In this document: positions 18,647 to 27,267 of the stretch, one piece after another | Layout: each line of letters begins with the position of its first letter | How positions within the stretch are numbered: position 1 is the first letter of the stretch | Assembly (NCBI GenBank): GCA_024278215.1 | Contig: JAJRTR010000197.1 | Coordinates: 1 to 44,660, forward strand | Reading direction: 5' to 3' | From: a bacterium | GTDB taxonomy: Bacteria > UBP15 > UBA6099 > JAJRTR01 | DNA length: 44,660 nt | The notes under the pieces: generated by a model | Databases searched by the model: none | Told to the model about the DNA's origin: nothing | The model's input: only the letters and a program-made list of their open reading frames with translations | Made by a program: the position numbers and the translations under genes

Positions 18647-19936
18647 ATGAGGCGCATGACCGTAATACACACAGTATCATCGCGTATGTCTGTATTCATG
18701 CCGGTCAAAACCGCATTTGTTATAGTTCTTCTGTTTTTTTTTGCAGGTATTTTCTCAGGCTGCGGCGGTGTCGACACTACTGTAATTACGATAACCCCCG
18801 AACCGCCGCCGACCCAATCGATAACCGGCTTCACTGCTTCGCAGGGTGACGGCACAGTTATTCTTTCATGGACGAATCCCACTTATGACGACTTTGCAGG
18901 TGTGATGATACGGCGCGGCGCGCTGGGTTTTCCCGACTCGCCCGACGCTCCGGACGCGGCATCGGATACGGTTGTTTTCAATGGTCTCGATAATACATTC
19001 ACAGACACTTCGGTCGAGACCGGTTCATCATATTATTACTCTGCTTTCGGATACGACAGAGCCGCTGTGTACTCCGAAAGATCGACTCAGACTGTTACTG
19101 TAATCTATCTGCCTTTCACGCTGGTGGCACTGCCCGACACACAGTACTACTCTCTCGATTACCCCACACTGTTCAGTTCGCAGACACAGTGGGTCGTCGA
19201 TCACGCCGAGGAAAAAAACATAAAATATGTGCTCCATGAAGGTGATGTAGTCCACAAGAACACAGATGCGGAGTGGGAAAACGCCGCATCAAGCATGTTC
19301 CTGCTCGACGGTGTGGTGCCCTATGCGATATCCGTCGGTAATCACGACTATGACGGCGACCGCGACACCACACGTTTCAACACATATTTCCCTAGATCGA
19401 AATATGCCGGCTACTCTTGGTTCGGCGGCAGCCGGGAACCGGACAGTATGGACAACACATACCATTTCTTCACAGCCGGCGGTGCCGACTGGCTCGTGCT
19501 GGCCCTCGAGTATAACCCGCGCGACGAAGTTCTGGAATGGGCGCGTGGTATCGTGGAAATGTATCCGCACAGAAAAGTGATTCTCGACACGCACGCATAC
19601 CTTTATCCGGACGACACCCGCCACAGCATCGGCAACAATGTATGGGATAAGCTTGTGCGCAAGTATAAGAACTTTATCTTCGTCGTCAACGGGCATTACA
19701 CGGATTCTGAAGCGGCGAGACTCGTAAGCGAGGGAGACAACGGCAACAAAGTGTACCAGATGTTCGCCAACTACCAGACATGGGTATTCGGCGGGCAGGG
19801 CTACATGAGAATCATCGAAGTCATACCCGAAGAATCAAAAGTGAAAGTGCGTTCATTTTCGTCGTGGCATAACGATTATCTCGAAGACTCCGACAACCAG
19901 TTTGAGTTTGATAATGTGGACCTGGCAAGCCCATAG
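18647..19936 (+). CDS. Lipoprotein with FN3-like domain and metallophosphoesterase domain
   Basis: Up to 429 residues. A lipoprotein signal (hydrophobic FVIVLLFFFAGIF followed by lipobox FSGC) places it at the outer or inner membrane surface. Next is a fibronectin type III-like domain (about residues 55-150: FTASQGDGTVILSWTNP, ending with SYYYSAFGYD), then a calcineurin-like phosphoesterase domain with LPDTQYYS, HEGDVVHKN, VGNHDYD, DTHAYL and NGHYTDS, which supply the two-metal site. The substrate could be a phosphomonoester, diester or nucleotide. The start is uncertain: ATG 18698 gives the most usual signal peptide, and a TATACT box at 18634-18639 argues against 18647. The gene stands alone. 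Confidence 0.85.
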   Translation: MRRMTVIHTVSSRMSVFMPVKTAFVIVLLFFFAGIFSGCGGVDTTVITITPEPPPTQSITGFTASQGDGTVILSWTNPTYDDFAGVMIRRGALGFPDSPDAPDAASDTVVFNGLDNTFTDTSVETGSSYYYSAFGYDRAAVYSERSTQTVTVIYLPFTLVALPDTQYYSLDYPTLFSSQTQWVVDHAEEKNIKYVLHEGDVVHKNTDAEWENAASSMFLLDGVVPYAISVGNHDYDGDRDTTRFNTYFPRSKYAGYSWFGGSREPDSMDNTYHFFTAGGADWLVLALEYNPRDEVLEWARGIVEMYPHRKVILDTHAYLYPDDTRHSIGNNVWDKLVRKYKNFIFVVNGHYTDSEAARLVSEGDNGNKVYQMFANYQTWVFGGQGYMRIIEVIPEESKVKVRSFSSWHNDYLEDSDNQFEFDNVDLASP

Positions 19937-20012
19937 AGGTATCTCAACTTGTGGCTGACATAGCATTTCAGTCGTATAATACTATTGAGCAAACGGCATT
20001 GGGTTTAACCCG

Positions 20013-20215
20013 CACATATTTCACCAATGCGGGCTAAAAATCGGGAGAATGCCTGTAATAACAAGGCGCGACAAGTGAGTGGTAAGGGAGCAGCCGGCCA
20101 GCCGGCCTCTTGCGCAAAATGCAGGTATGTGACCGACCCCGAATCGCCACCGCAACGCAGTAAGTAGAACAGGCGTTATCGAGATTTTCCGGATTTCTTT
20201 GTGAGAAATCCCTTG
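20013..20215 (+). repeat. Repeat B, copy 2
   Basis: Matches the reverse complement of 1751-1935 along most of its length, with a small insertion (GTAATAACAAGGCGCGA region) and the same terminal hairpin GGATTTCT/AGAAATCC (about 20193-20213). The beginning carries an extra inverted pair, CCCGCA/TGCGGG. Intergenic, no protein-coding content of its own. Confidence 0.65.
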
Positions 20216-20331
20216 CGAACAACTACCTGTGAACGGATTCAAGCATTGAATGTCGGCAAAAACAGCAGGCCATGCTTACCATCCCGAGCCCCTGCACTTT
20301 TCCGATTCCTTCCACTAAGTTTTTTCCTTAT

Positions 20332-20509
20332 GAGCCAATTGCAAAATTCTGATTCGGCGGCGGTCGTCTGCAATTGTCGACAGATGCGTTGTCGGCGCAA
20401 AATCTCCTCGACGTACTTTACAAGTTCGCCTGCGTGAATTTTACAACTCCGCCTTGCTTTTGAACAATTTAGTTCGACCTTGCTTCAAACATAATTTTAC
20501 AATTGGTTC
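20332..20509 (-). repeat. Repeat A, complete copy 2 (178 bp)
   Basis: Bounded by GAGCCAATTGCAAAAT and ATTTTACAATTGGTTC. Its reverse complement aligns to copy 1 (232-409) from end to end without a length change, with perhaps one base in six different. No target duplication is seen here. Its right end lies about 30 bases upstream of the promoter of the DUF5693 gene. Confidence 0.8.
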
Positions 20510-20538
20510 CAGGCAACAAGATTTTGACACGGCTGTTA

Positions 20539-20547
20539 TGCTATAAT
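20539..20547 (+). promoter_or_regulatory. Extended -10 promoter of the DUF5693 gene
   Basis: TGCTATAAT is a consensus extended -10. A TTGACA occurs at 20524-20529, but only 12 bases away, too near to act as its -35. Transcription near 20554 would leave a short leader with AAGGAG (20560-20565). Confidence 0.45.
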
Positions 20548-20571
20548 CGTTTTGATAATAAGGAGACTGTT

Positions 20572-22479
20572 TTGACTGGAAAAAACAATCGGGCAGCAAC
20601 CCTGATACTGCTGGCAGTCGCGCTGGCAGGTGCACTTGCTTCAGGGCGCATCCTGTGGAAAAGAATGTCGTTCGAGAAGGCCGCCGGAACTGTGCAGATA
20701 GCTGTGGACTTGCCGTCTTTTTATGCTGTCGCGCCTCCGGGTACTGATATTAACGCACTGATCGAAAAACTAAAAAACGCCGGTGTTGGTGCGTTCGGAG
20801 TTTTCGAGTACAAGAGCAAACAGCTTGTCGAGTCAGGCCTTATTAGCTTCGAGTATCCGATAGCCGGTGCGAATAGAGGTAATTTAAACGGGATATCGCT
20901 GCGTCTTGATGCTGCTCGCGCAGTGCCTGAACTGATAAGCAACTGGAAACCGTTTCTGAATACGTATTTCGGCCCGGGAACATGCGATGATAATGATTTC
21001 GTGTGCACGATACCGGCGGTTGAGAAAAGCAAGTTCGATGAAATTTCATTCGGACTCGAGGCAACGCCGAAAGACCTGCATATAGTTCCGCGCCTTTTCA
21101 ACTCACCTTTTGAAAACAAAGCTACTATAAGAAAAAAGATTTCTTCTATCAGTGATTCAGGAAAGCAAACAGTAATAATTTTCGACGGCGATTCTGTGCT
21201 TGGTTATCCGGATTTGACGGATGTTGTCGCGGCGGCGATAAACGAACGCGGGAATCTTGATTTCGGAATGATAGAAATAACAAAGCAGGATGGAGCGCAT
21301 AAACTGGCGGAAAAACTGCCGGGCAGGGTGATTCCCGTACACAGCATCCCTTCGGATGAACTCGCAAAAACACCAGAAGATGAAGCCGTGTCCAGATTTC
21401 GCAGGGCTGTGCGGGAACGCGGAATAAAAATGGTTTATGTCAGACCATATACAACATTATATGGTTTGTCGCCCGAAGAAGCACTTGAGAGAAATATCGA
21501 GTATATCGAGGAAATAGCGGCGGGCATCAGGGCAGACGGTTTCGAGATTGGCGATGTAGAGCCGATGGGGCCGTTTATCATATCGCAGTTTCTAAGAGCG
21601 ATATGCCTTGCGGGTGCCGCGGCGTTTGTGTGGCTGCTCGCATCAGCCGTGCTGAAGATGCCTGCGTTTCCGGGGATAGCACTGGCGTTTATTACGTTTC
21701 TAATGGGAGTTTACCTGCCGTCAGGCGAGGGGAAACTGAGCATCGATTTTCTGGCGAAACTGGCTGCTCTCGGTACGGCATGTACAGTTCCCGCGCTTTC
21801 TGTTTCATTATTCTTCCTCGGGAGGCAGGAGGGCGGCAGAGCCTGCGGATTCGGAGAAAACGCGGTCAAATGGGTCGGCGCTTGTGCTGTCACCATTGCC
21901 GGTGCGGTATTTATCGCGGCAATGCTTTCGCAGAGAAGTTTTTTCCTGCGGCTGGATCAATTTGTTGGTATAAAACTCTCTTTCCTTTTGCCGCTGTTGA
22001 TAGTTTTCGTTGTTTACATGATCAAAACGGATATGCGATTCAGTGAGTTTCTGGCGACACCGCTGAAGTATTCGGAAGTGATAGCGGGTCTGGTGCTGCT
22101 TGCTGCCCTGGCCCTGTATATATTAAGGTCCGGAAACGATGCCGCGGGTGCCGTGAGCGGTATCGAAGTACACCTGCGTGCAACGCTTGAAAATCTTCTG
22201 CAGGTCAGGCCGAGAACAAAAGAATTCCTGATCGGGCATCCGGCGCTGTTGATTGCGGGCCTTTTCCCGGCTTCAAAAAAGAATTTCTTTCCGCTACTGG
22301 TGCTTTTTGCCGGTCTGATCTGTCAAATCAGCATAATAAACTCTTTCTGCCATCTCCATACACCGGTGGCTATAACATGGACGCGAACTACTGTCGGCAT
22401 GTTATTGGGATTCGGCACAGGTGCGTGTCTGAGGGCCGTTATTCCTTTGTTGAAAAAGATTTTTACGTTTTCCGGGTAA
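20572..22479 (+). CDS. DUF5693 family multi-pass membrane protein
   Basis: 635 residues. One N-terminal membrane segment (about 8-24), then a large extracytoplasmic domain of about 320 residues (VDLPSFYAVAPPGTDINALIEKLKNAGV, GVFEYKSKQLVESGLI, VRPYTTLYGLSPEEALERN) that resembles a glycoside-deacetylase-like barrel. The C-terminal half has about seven hydrophobic helices. This layout is typical of DUF5693, found elsewhere beside cell-envelope polymer genes; the function is unproven. The start is TTG 20572 with AAGGAG 6 bases upstream; the ORF open from 20503 lies across the promoter and repeat A. It converges with the sensor kinase, with a 20-base gap. Confidence 0.8.
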   Translation: MTGKNNRAATLILLAVALAGALASGRILWKRMSFEKAAGTVQIAVDLPSFYAVAPPGTDINALIEKLKNAGVGAFGVFEYKSKQLVESGLISFEYPIAGANRGNLNGISLRLDAARAVPELISNWKPFLNTYFGPGTCDDNDFVCTIPAVEKSKFDEISFGLEATPKDLHIVPRLFNSPFENKATIRKKISSISDSGKQTVIIFDGDSVLGYPDLTDVVAAAINERGNLDFGMIEITKQDGAHKLAEKLPGRVIPVHSIPSDELAKTPEDEAVSRFRRAVRERGIKMVYVRPYTTLYGLSPEEALERNIEYIEEIAAGIRADGFEIGDVEPMGPFIISQFLRAICLAGAAAFVWLLASAVLKMPAFPGIALAFITFLMGVYLPSGEGKLSIDFLAKLAALGTACTVPALSVSLFFLGRQEGGRACGFGENAVKWVGACAVTIAGAVFIAAMLSQRSFFLRLDQFVGIKLSFLLPLLIVFVVYMIKTDMRFSEFLATPLKYSEVIAGLVLLAALALYILRSGNDAAGAVSGIEVHLRATLENLLQVRPRTKEFLIGHPALLIAGLFPASKKNFFPLLVLFAGLICQISIINSFCHLHTPVAITWTRTTVGMLLGFGTGACLRAVIPLLKKIFTFSG

Positions 22480-22499
22480 TTTGTAATGTTTACAAGCAA

Positions 22500-24290
22500 T
22501 TATTTATCGTTACAGGCGGGAAAAGTCAGAACGAAGGAAGTGCCTTCACCTTTTGTTGATTTGACATCTATTTTTCCATTATTGTTTTTCACAATGCGGA
22601 AGGTTATGGACAGTCCCAGCCCGGTGCCGGCCCTTTTTGTCGTGAAGAACGGGTCGAATATCCGTGACAGGTCTTCTTCGCTTATTCCAGGCCCTGTGTC
22701 ACGGATACGCAACACAACATTATCATTTACCGCATCGCAGGATATGGACAAAGTACCTTTGCCCTTCATTGCCTGCGCGGCATTCAGGGAAATATTCATG
22801 ACGGCCTGAATTATTTCCTTTCTGCTTCCGACAATAAACGCTTTGCTTGAGAAATCCGCAATATTAACATCGACATACTTCATTATTTTGTGAAACATAA
22901 GGATTCGCAAGGCTTCTTTTACTGCTTCTGCTACATCGACAACTTTCTTTTCAACACCGCCGGGACGCGAGAAGTCCAGGAGTTCCCTGATTGTCGAATC
23001 GATGAACCCGACTTCTTTATCAAGTTCAATGATGTAGTGGTCGAATTTTTCGGGCGGAGCGTTCCGCAGCAGTTGGAGATATCCGGATATGGCGGCGAGA
23101 GGATTCCCTATTTCATGGGCGACCCCGGCGGCGAGTTCACCAATGGCGGCGAGTTTTCCCGACTCGATAAGCTGCTCCTGGTTGAGCCTTATTTCCTCGT
23201 CGCGCCTCTCCAGCGCTTTTCCCATCCTGTTGAAGCTTTTCGCCAGTCTGCTGAATTCATCTTTTCCCGTTTCCGGGATTCTGTGCGCAAAATCACCGGT
23301 TTCGATACGGCTGACGCCTTCGGCCAGATCATCGAGCGGCTCGACGATTCTTCTTGACATCGAAGCGCTCGCGAGAACTGAAAACGCGAAGGCCAGCACG
23401 GCGATCAGTGCGATGGCGAGGAGACCGCTCTCCTGGATTTCGGAGATTCTCGATTTCGGATAGATCGTGATCAGGTAGGCGACATGCCTCTGTCCGCTTG
23501 TGATGGGTGTGCGGCCCACAAGATAGTCTTTATCAAGATACTCGCCGGGCGAAAGCTGCGCTTCATTTGTAATCTCGAAAGTTGCTGAAATAATGGTGCC
23601 GCGATATTCGACAGCGGTTTCCGTTCCTGTCAGAGATCGTATTTTCTCGACAAAACGTTCGTCGAGATAGTTGCCGATACGCACATAGCCCGAAGGCGCA
23701 GTCCTGGCTGAGGCAGTGTCGCTGCAAGCCTCGTCGATGTCTCTGTATCCGCATGTGCTTTCGTCGGAAAAAACAGGAGCCACAGCTACCGCGGCGATCC
23801 TGCCGGGAAAAACAGGTTCGATACCGGCCGCCGCTGTTTTGGTGCTTTCGGCATTCTGGAATGACGGATACAAAAAAAGAGGCTCGGTTTCCGCGAGTTC
23901 CGCGTCAATATCTTCATAATCGAACCTTGTCGCGTGACGCAGCACAACACCGTCTTTGCCCGCGATAGAAATAAAATCCGCTCCGAGCGAGTCGATCTGT
24001 TTTTTCAATTCCGCCTGTGTAATCTCTCTGCCGTCCTTACCCAGAGAAGTTTTAATAAAATAATCATTCGACATCAGCCTTGAGAGTAACGCGGCATCCA
24101 GAATGTTTTGCCTGATGATGTTGCGCGCAAGCAGGGAAGCACGTTCCATTTCGTTGCGTGCTTCGGATTCCAGGTATCTTGATGTGAAAACAAAAAAAGC
24201 GACGCCTGTAAAAATGACAACGCCAAGCACAACGGCGGCATGGGCCGACATGAGTTTGCCGAAAAGGGACGTTGTTCTATTATTCAACAT
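22500..24290 (-). CDS. Membrane sensor histidine kinase
   Basis: About 596 residues: membrane helix 1 (about 15-36), a periplasmic sensor of about 250 residues (Cache-like, with a Cys-containing loop CGYRDIDEACSD), membrane helix 2 (about 289-311), HAMP (RRIVEPLDDLAEGVSRIETGDF), HisKA with H392 in AAGVAHEIGNPLAAISGY, and HATPase (MNISLNAAQAM, DTGPGIS, GTGLGLSI). ATG 24290 overlaps the stop of the upstream lipoprotein gene by 11 bases; ATG 24326 is possible but overlaps more. No response regulator is next to it; a receiver elsewhere must be its partner. Co-transcription with the solute-binding lipoprotein suggests that protein feeds it a signal. Confidence 0.9.
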   Translation of the reverse strand: MLNNRTTSLFGKLMSAHAAVVLGVVIFTGVAFFVFTSRYLESEARNEMERASLLARNIIRQNILDAALLSRLMSNDYFIKTSLGKDGREITQAELKKQIDSLGADFISIAGKDGVVLRHATRFDYEDIDAELAETEPLFLYPSFQNAESTKTAAAGIEPVFPGRIAAVAVAPVFSDESTCGYRDIDEACSDTASARTAPSGYVRIGNYLDERFVEKIRSLTGTETAVEYRGTIISATFEITNEAQLSPGEYLDKDYLVGRTPITSGQRHVAYLITIYPKSRISEIQESGLLAIALIAVLAFAFSVLASASMSRRIVEPLDDLAEGVSRIETGDFAHRIPETGKDEFSRLAKSFNRMGKALERRDEEIRLNQEQLIESGKLAAIGELAAGVAHEIGNPLAAISGYLQLLRNAPPEKFDHYIIELDKEVGFIDSTIRELLDFSRPGGVEKKVVDVAEAVKEALRILMFHKIMKYVDVNIADFSSKAFIVGSRKEIIQAVMNISLNAAQAMKGKGTLSISCDAVNDNVVLRIRDTGPGISEEDLSRIFDPFFTTKRAGTGLGLSITFRIVKNNNGKIDVKSTKGEGTSFVLTFPACNDK

Positions 24291-24888
24291 AATCGTGATA
24301 TAACCGGGCGAAGATGCCTGTTTCATTTAAATAAATCAGTATTTCAACGACTGCGGCCGACAATTCAGGGCCGCCCTGTTCAGAAACGCAAAGTGTTTTC
24401 CAGCCCTCCACGCCGGTGAAAAAATATTTTATCCTTCTGCCGCCCTCGCAGTCCTGTGTCTCTCCTGTAAGGAACATAACGTCGAATTTGTCGTGCCAGT
24501 CGCTATTCTTAGATTTGTTTACTTCGCCTGCCATTACGATATTTGTTTTAACTTCAAGAACGGAAGAAATCTCATTGGCGAGCGAGGGATTGAAACCGGC
24601 GGGCAACCCGAACCGGGGATCAGGATATTGGAAAGGCTTTTCCGTTGCGGGCAACGCTACCCTCAATACTCCGCGCGCGCGCACCTCTTTCAGCCTTCCG
24701 GCATCAGGTATCTGCGAAAGAACTCTGCGTGATATCCGGCCCATCACTTCCTTCTGGATTGTTTCCGGCGCATCGGATTGCGCTCCGGATGAGGATTTAT
24801 TGCCGGATATGTCGGCGCAACTCGCAATTATTGCAGAGATGCACACCGCGCACAACATAATCAATATATGTTTTCCATATCTATTCAT
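24280..24888 (-). CDS. Periplasmic solute-binding (family 3-like) lipoprotein
   Basis: 202 residues. Signal peptide with lipobox IIASC, a Ser/Gly-rich linker, then the first lobe of a family 3 solute-binding fold (VRARGVLRVALPATEKPFQYPDP, GFNPSLANEISSVLEV) and a shortened second lobe ending IYLNETGIFARLYHDYVE. It is smaller than usual (about 250 residues), so ligand binding may differ. ATG 24888 overlaps the stop of the TPR gene by 4 bases (ATGA); the longer open frame to 25062 is a shadow of that gene. There is no ABC permease nearby, so it is more likely a sensor subunit for the kinase than a transporter part. Confidence 0.75.
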   Translation of the reverse strand: MNRYGKHILIMLCAVCISAIIASCADISGNKSSSGAQSDAPETIQKEVMGRISRRVLSQIPDAGRLKEVRARGVLRVALPATEKPFQYPDPRFGLPAGFNPSLANEISSVLEVKTNIVMAGEVNKSKNSDWHDKFDVMFLTGETQDCEGGRRIKYFFTGVEGWKTLCVSEQGGPELSAAVVEILIYLNETGIFARLYHDYVE

Positions 24889-26048
24889 TCCGATTTTAAT
24901 ATCCACAGAAATTTGGGGTTGTCCGAAAGCCAGCCGAAATCGGAGTCGTTCTTTAACCGTACAATCATCGGGCGGCCTCCCCACTCGACAGCCTTTCCCG
25001 CATACTCGACAGCTTCCGTGCCTTTCTTCATTCTGGAATATATCGCGGCTATTTCGTACCATGTTTCAGCAAGTGAAGGATCGATATCCACTGCTGTAAG
25101 GAAGATGTCCACTGCTTTCGAGTACTCAAAAGTTTTGCTGTAAAGCAATCCGAGTTGATGGTAGTATTCAGGGTTGCCGCTGTCGATATCGATTGCCTTC
25201 TTCAGTTGATGTTCGGCAGCCCCGTACTTCCGCGAAAGGAAATCCGTGAAGCCTGACCAGAAATATGCTCTTGGGTCGGACGGTGCAGTCTCGGCAACTG
25301 ATTTAAACTTTGCCTCAGCTTTACTAAGTTCTGTCTTTTCCAGGTAGATTCTGCCGATCAGGATGCTGGGTTCAATGTAATTCTCATCAGAACTCTCGGA
25401 TTCCCGTGCCAGGATGAGCGCCTTTTGCGTTTCGTTATTCTCATAAGCATAAAGTGCTTTCCAGTACTTCACATAAGCCTCATTATTGTCGGTACCGACG
25501 ATTGAAACATCATCCGGTTCCGGTAATTTCACATCAATTGCAGCGCTGATATTTCGTGCCAGTAATGTTTGCGCTTCAGCAATTGAGAATTTCTTTATAT
25601 TGAAGGAAATGTCATCAATAATTCCCGTATCCGGATTTATAAGTGTGCCGATGAAAGAAAAACCGGTTCTTGTCTGTTCGAGTCGACCTTCTATCAGAGC
25701 CGAAGCGCCCAGAAACTGCCTTAAAGCATCTTTAGTTTCAAATGATAGAGAAACCTTTTTTCCACGGTTCCATCTGTTGGCCAATCGCCGTAGCTGCTCG
25801 CGCGGCATTGCCCTGTATGAGCCAGTTCTGTTGATGAGCTTTATCGAGTAGTCTGTAAGAGCTAGCGCCGCCCACGGCTGATCTAAACCTGCTTCCGACA
25901 CATAATCGAAAACGACTATATCCACTCTCGCCCGCGCGGTTGCTGTCGACGCGAGAAAAACAGACAGCACAAAATATAGAAGTGATGTCACTTTACATAC
26001 GTGTACAATATTTGTGACGACATCTTTATGGATATTGCACTTTTTCAT
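24885..26048 (-). CDS. Exported TPR protein with CsgG/TolB-like N-terminal domain
   Basis: 387 residues. Signal peptide (hydrophobic LLYFVLSVFLASTATARA), then a domain beginning VDIVVFDYVSEAGLDQPWAALALTDYSIKLI, which resembles the nucleotide-free CsgG/TolB-N type fold used to generate or sense envelope components. The C-terminal half has about five TPR-like helical pairs (YIEPSILIGRIYLEKTELSKAEAKF, PEYYHQLGLLYSKTFEYSKAVDIF, AETWYEIAAIYSRMKKG). ATG 26048 has AAAGG about 9 bases upstream. It is the first gene of a three-gene cassette with the solute-binding lipoprotein and the sensor kinase. Confidence 0.75.
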   Translation of the reverse strand: MKKCNIHKDVVTNIVHVCKVTSLLYFVLSVFLASTATARARVDIVVFDYVSEAGLDQPWAALALTDYSIKLINRTGSYRAMPREQLRRLANRWNRGKKVSLSFETKDALRQFLGASALIEGRLEQTRTGFSFIGTLINPDTGIIDDISFNIKKFSIAEAQTLLARNISAAIDVKLPEPDDVSIVGTDNNEAYVKYWKALYAYENNETQKALILARESESSDENYIEPSILIGRIYLEKTELSKAEAKFKSVAETAPSDPRAYFWSGFTDFLSRKYGAAEHQLKKAIDIDSGNPEYYHQLGLLYSKTFEYSKAVDIFLTAVDIDPSLAETWYEIAAIYSRMKKGTEAVEYAGKAVEWGGRPMIVRLKNDSDFGWLSDNPKFLWILKSE

Positions 26049-26186
26049 CAACGAAACCTTTGTTGACATGGACTTGCCGTTATATGTAGTTTAATGAACG
26101 GCTCCGATGCTGTCTTATCATCGTTCCCAGGGTCTACCCTGTGAACGTCGAAACTGAAAGCGCCGGCTTTCTCAATAAAAGTTTTT

Positions 26187-26222
26187 CACGACAACACATT
26201 GTCGCTTACAGCGCGATAAGGG
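26187..26222 (+). repeat. Short dispersed hairpin repeat (type C), copy 1
   Basis: CGACAA (26189-26194), loop CACA, TTGTCG (26199-26204), then AGCGCGATAAGG. The same core and tail are found inverted at 44529-44567. It lies in the 235-base gap between the TPR gene and the HprK-like gene. Confidence 0.35.
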
Positions 26223-26283
26223 CCTATCTCCCCAGAGGGAAGGACAACTGCCACAAAAAAAGATAAAAATGATTCTATTATTG

Positions 26284-27267
26284 TCATTTACAGATATTGA
26301 TTATCTCATTCACCGGGGTTTCCTTTCCGGCTTGAATCCTGAGTTCGAAACAACTTGCGGAGGATGCGATGTTATCACAACGCAGCAAATACCTTTCGTA
26401 GTCAGCCTCGATCAGGGGCGTTCTGTGCAGGTTCAATAACTTCAGAACAGCTTTCTTTTTACTTAATGAAATAATACCATGTCGCGCTTGCATAATCGAA
26501 GGAAAAAATACAAAATCAACACAGGCGGCGACGCAGTCCGGCGGCGGCGACATGAAAAGCCCTTCGTGAAAGTAAGTAAAACCCTTAGCGAGCAGCCTGC
26601 CGCCGCATTTCTCCGAAAGGTCGGCAGCGTTAAGTAATTCCGAATTTCTTAATAGCATAGGTGTGTGTTTGTCGAAGCCGACGGCGGCGGAATCGTCCGA
26701 CATATACTCTGCATCGTTCTCGAGCATTGCCCTCATCAGAGTCGATTTCCCGCTCATGTTTTCACCGCAAAACATAATACCTTTGCCGTCGTATATCACG
26801 CTGGAAGCGTGAATGAACAATATGTTTTTTGATTTCATTACATGCCCGATAAAAGAAGTAATTGCAGAGAAAAACACTTCCGCCGGGTTGTCCGGAGGCA
26901 CGCCCGGTAGTTCGATCGTACACCTGTGTGTCTCCATATCGCACATCATAACAATATCACCCGTCGCCCCGCGAAGGGGTATGCAGATATTATCATCGCC
27001 GGGCAACGGCAACTCTTCATCGTCGGTTTCCAGAAATTCGAGAGAAAAAACACTTTCATTACTATTATCGTCCGCAGGCAGTATTCTATTGCCGTAATGC
27101 AGCTTAAGACAATGCTCGAGGAAATTGCCGCGGACGGAGCAGAAACGAAGAACAACGCCGAACAGATGGAGGTCGAAACTATTCCTGTCGCCGATGCGTG
27201 AATAAATGTCGTGGGTTGCAGTCTCTATCGTTCTGGTCCTATCGTGCAGTCTTGAGCCTGGCGGCAA
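26284..27267 (-). CDS. HprK-like kinase (P-loop) of the RiPP-like cluster
   Basis: Up to 327 residues, related to HPr kinase/phosphorylase. The Walker A loop is GENMSGKST (about 168-176), preceded by ILFIHASSVIYDGKGIMFCG, and the acidic segment MSDDSAAV follows. The rest has family-like strands but lacks the full HprK signature. Such kinases occur in lasso peptide clusters, where they phosphorylate the precursor, and as HprK-related kinase A next to PqqD-like proteins in exopolysaccharide regions. The gene overlaps the radical SAM gene upstream by 29 bases. No ATG is available near the start: TTG 27267 is one option, and a later unusual start cannot be excluded. It is the last gene of the cluster. 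Confidence 0.75.
   Translation of the reverse strand: MPPGSRLHDRTRTIETATHDIYSRIGDRNSFDLHLFGVVLRFCSVRGNFLEHCLKLHYGNRILPADDNSNESVFSLEFLETDDEELPLPGDDNICIPLRGATGDIVMMCDMETHRCTIELPGVPPDNPAEVFFSAITSFIGHVMKSKNILFIHASSVIYDGKGIMFCGENMSGKSTLMRAMLENDAEYMSDDSAAVGFDKHTPMLLRNSELLNAADLSEKCGGRLLAKGFTYFHEGLFMSPPPDCVAACVDFVFFPSIMQARHGIISLSKKKAVLKLLNLHRTPLIEADYERYLLRCDNIASSASCFELRIQAGKETPVNEIINICK

Noticed and set aside
20524-20529. TTGACA as -35 for the DUF5693 promoter
   Set aside because: Only 12 bases from the TATAAT; an extended -10 explains the site better.
24889-25062. N-terminal extension of the solute-binding lipoprotein
   Set aside because: It lies inside the TPR gene in another frame; the signal peptide begins at ATG 24888 with an ATGA overlap.
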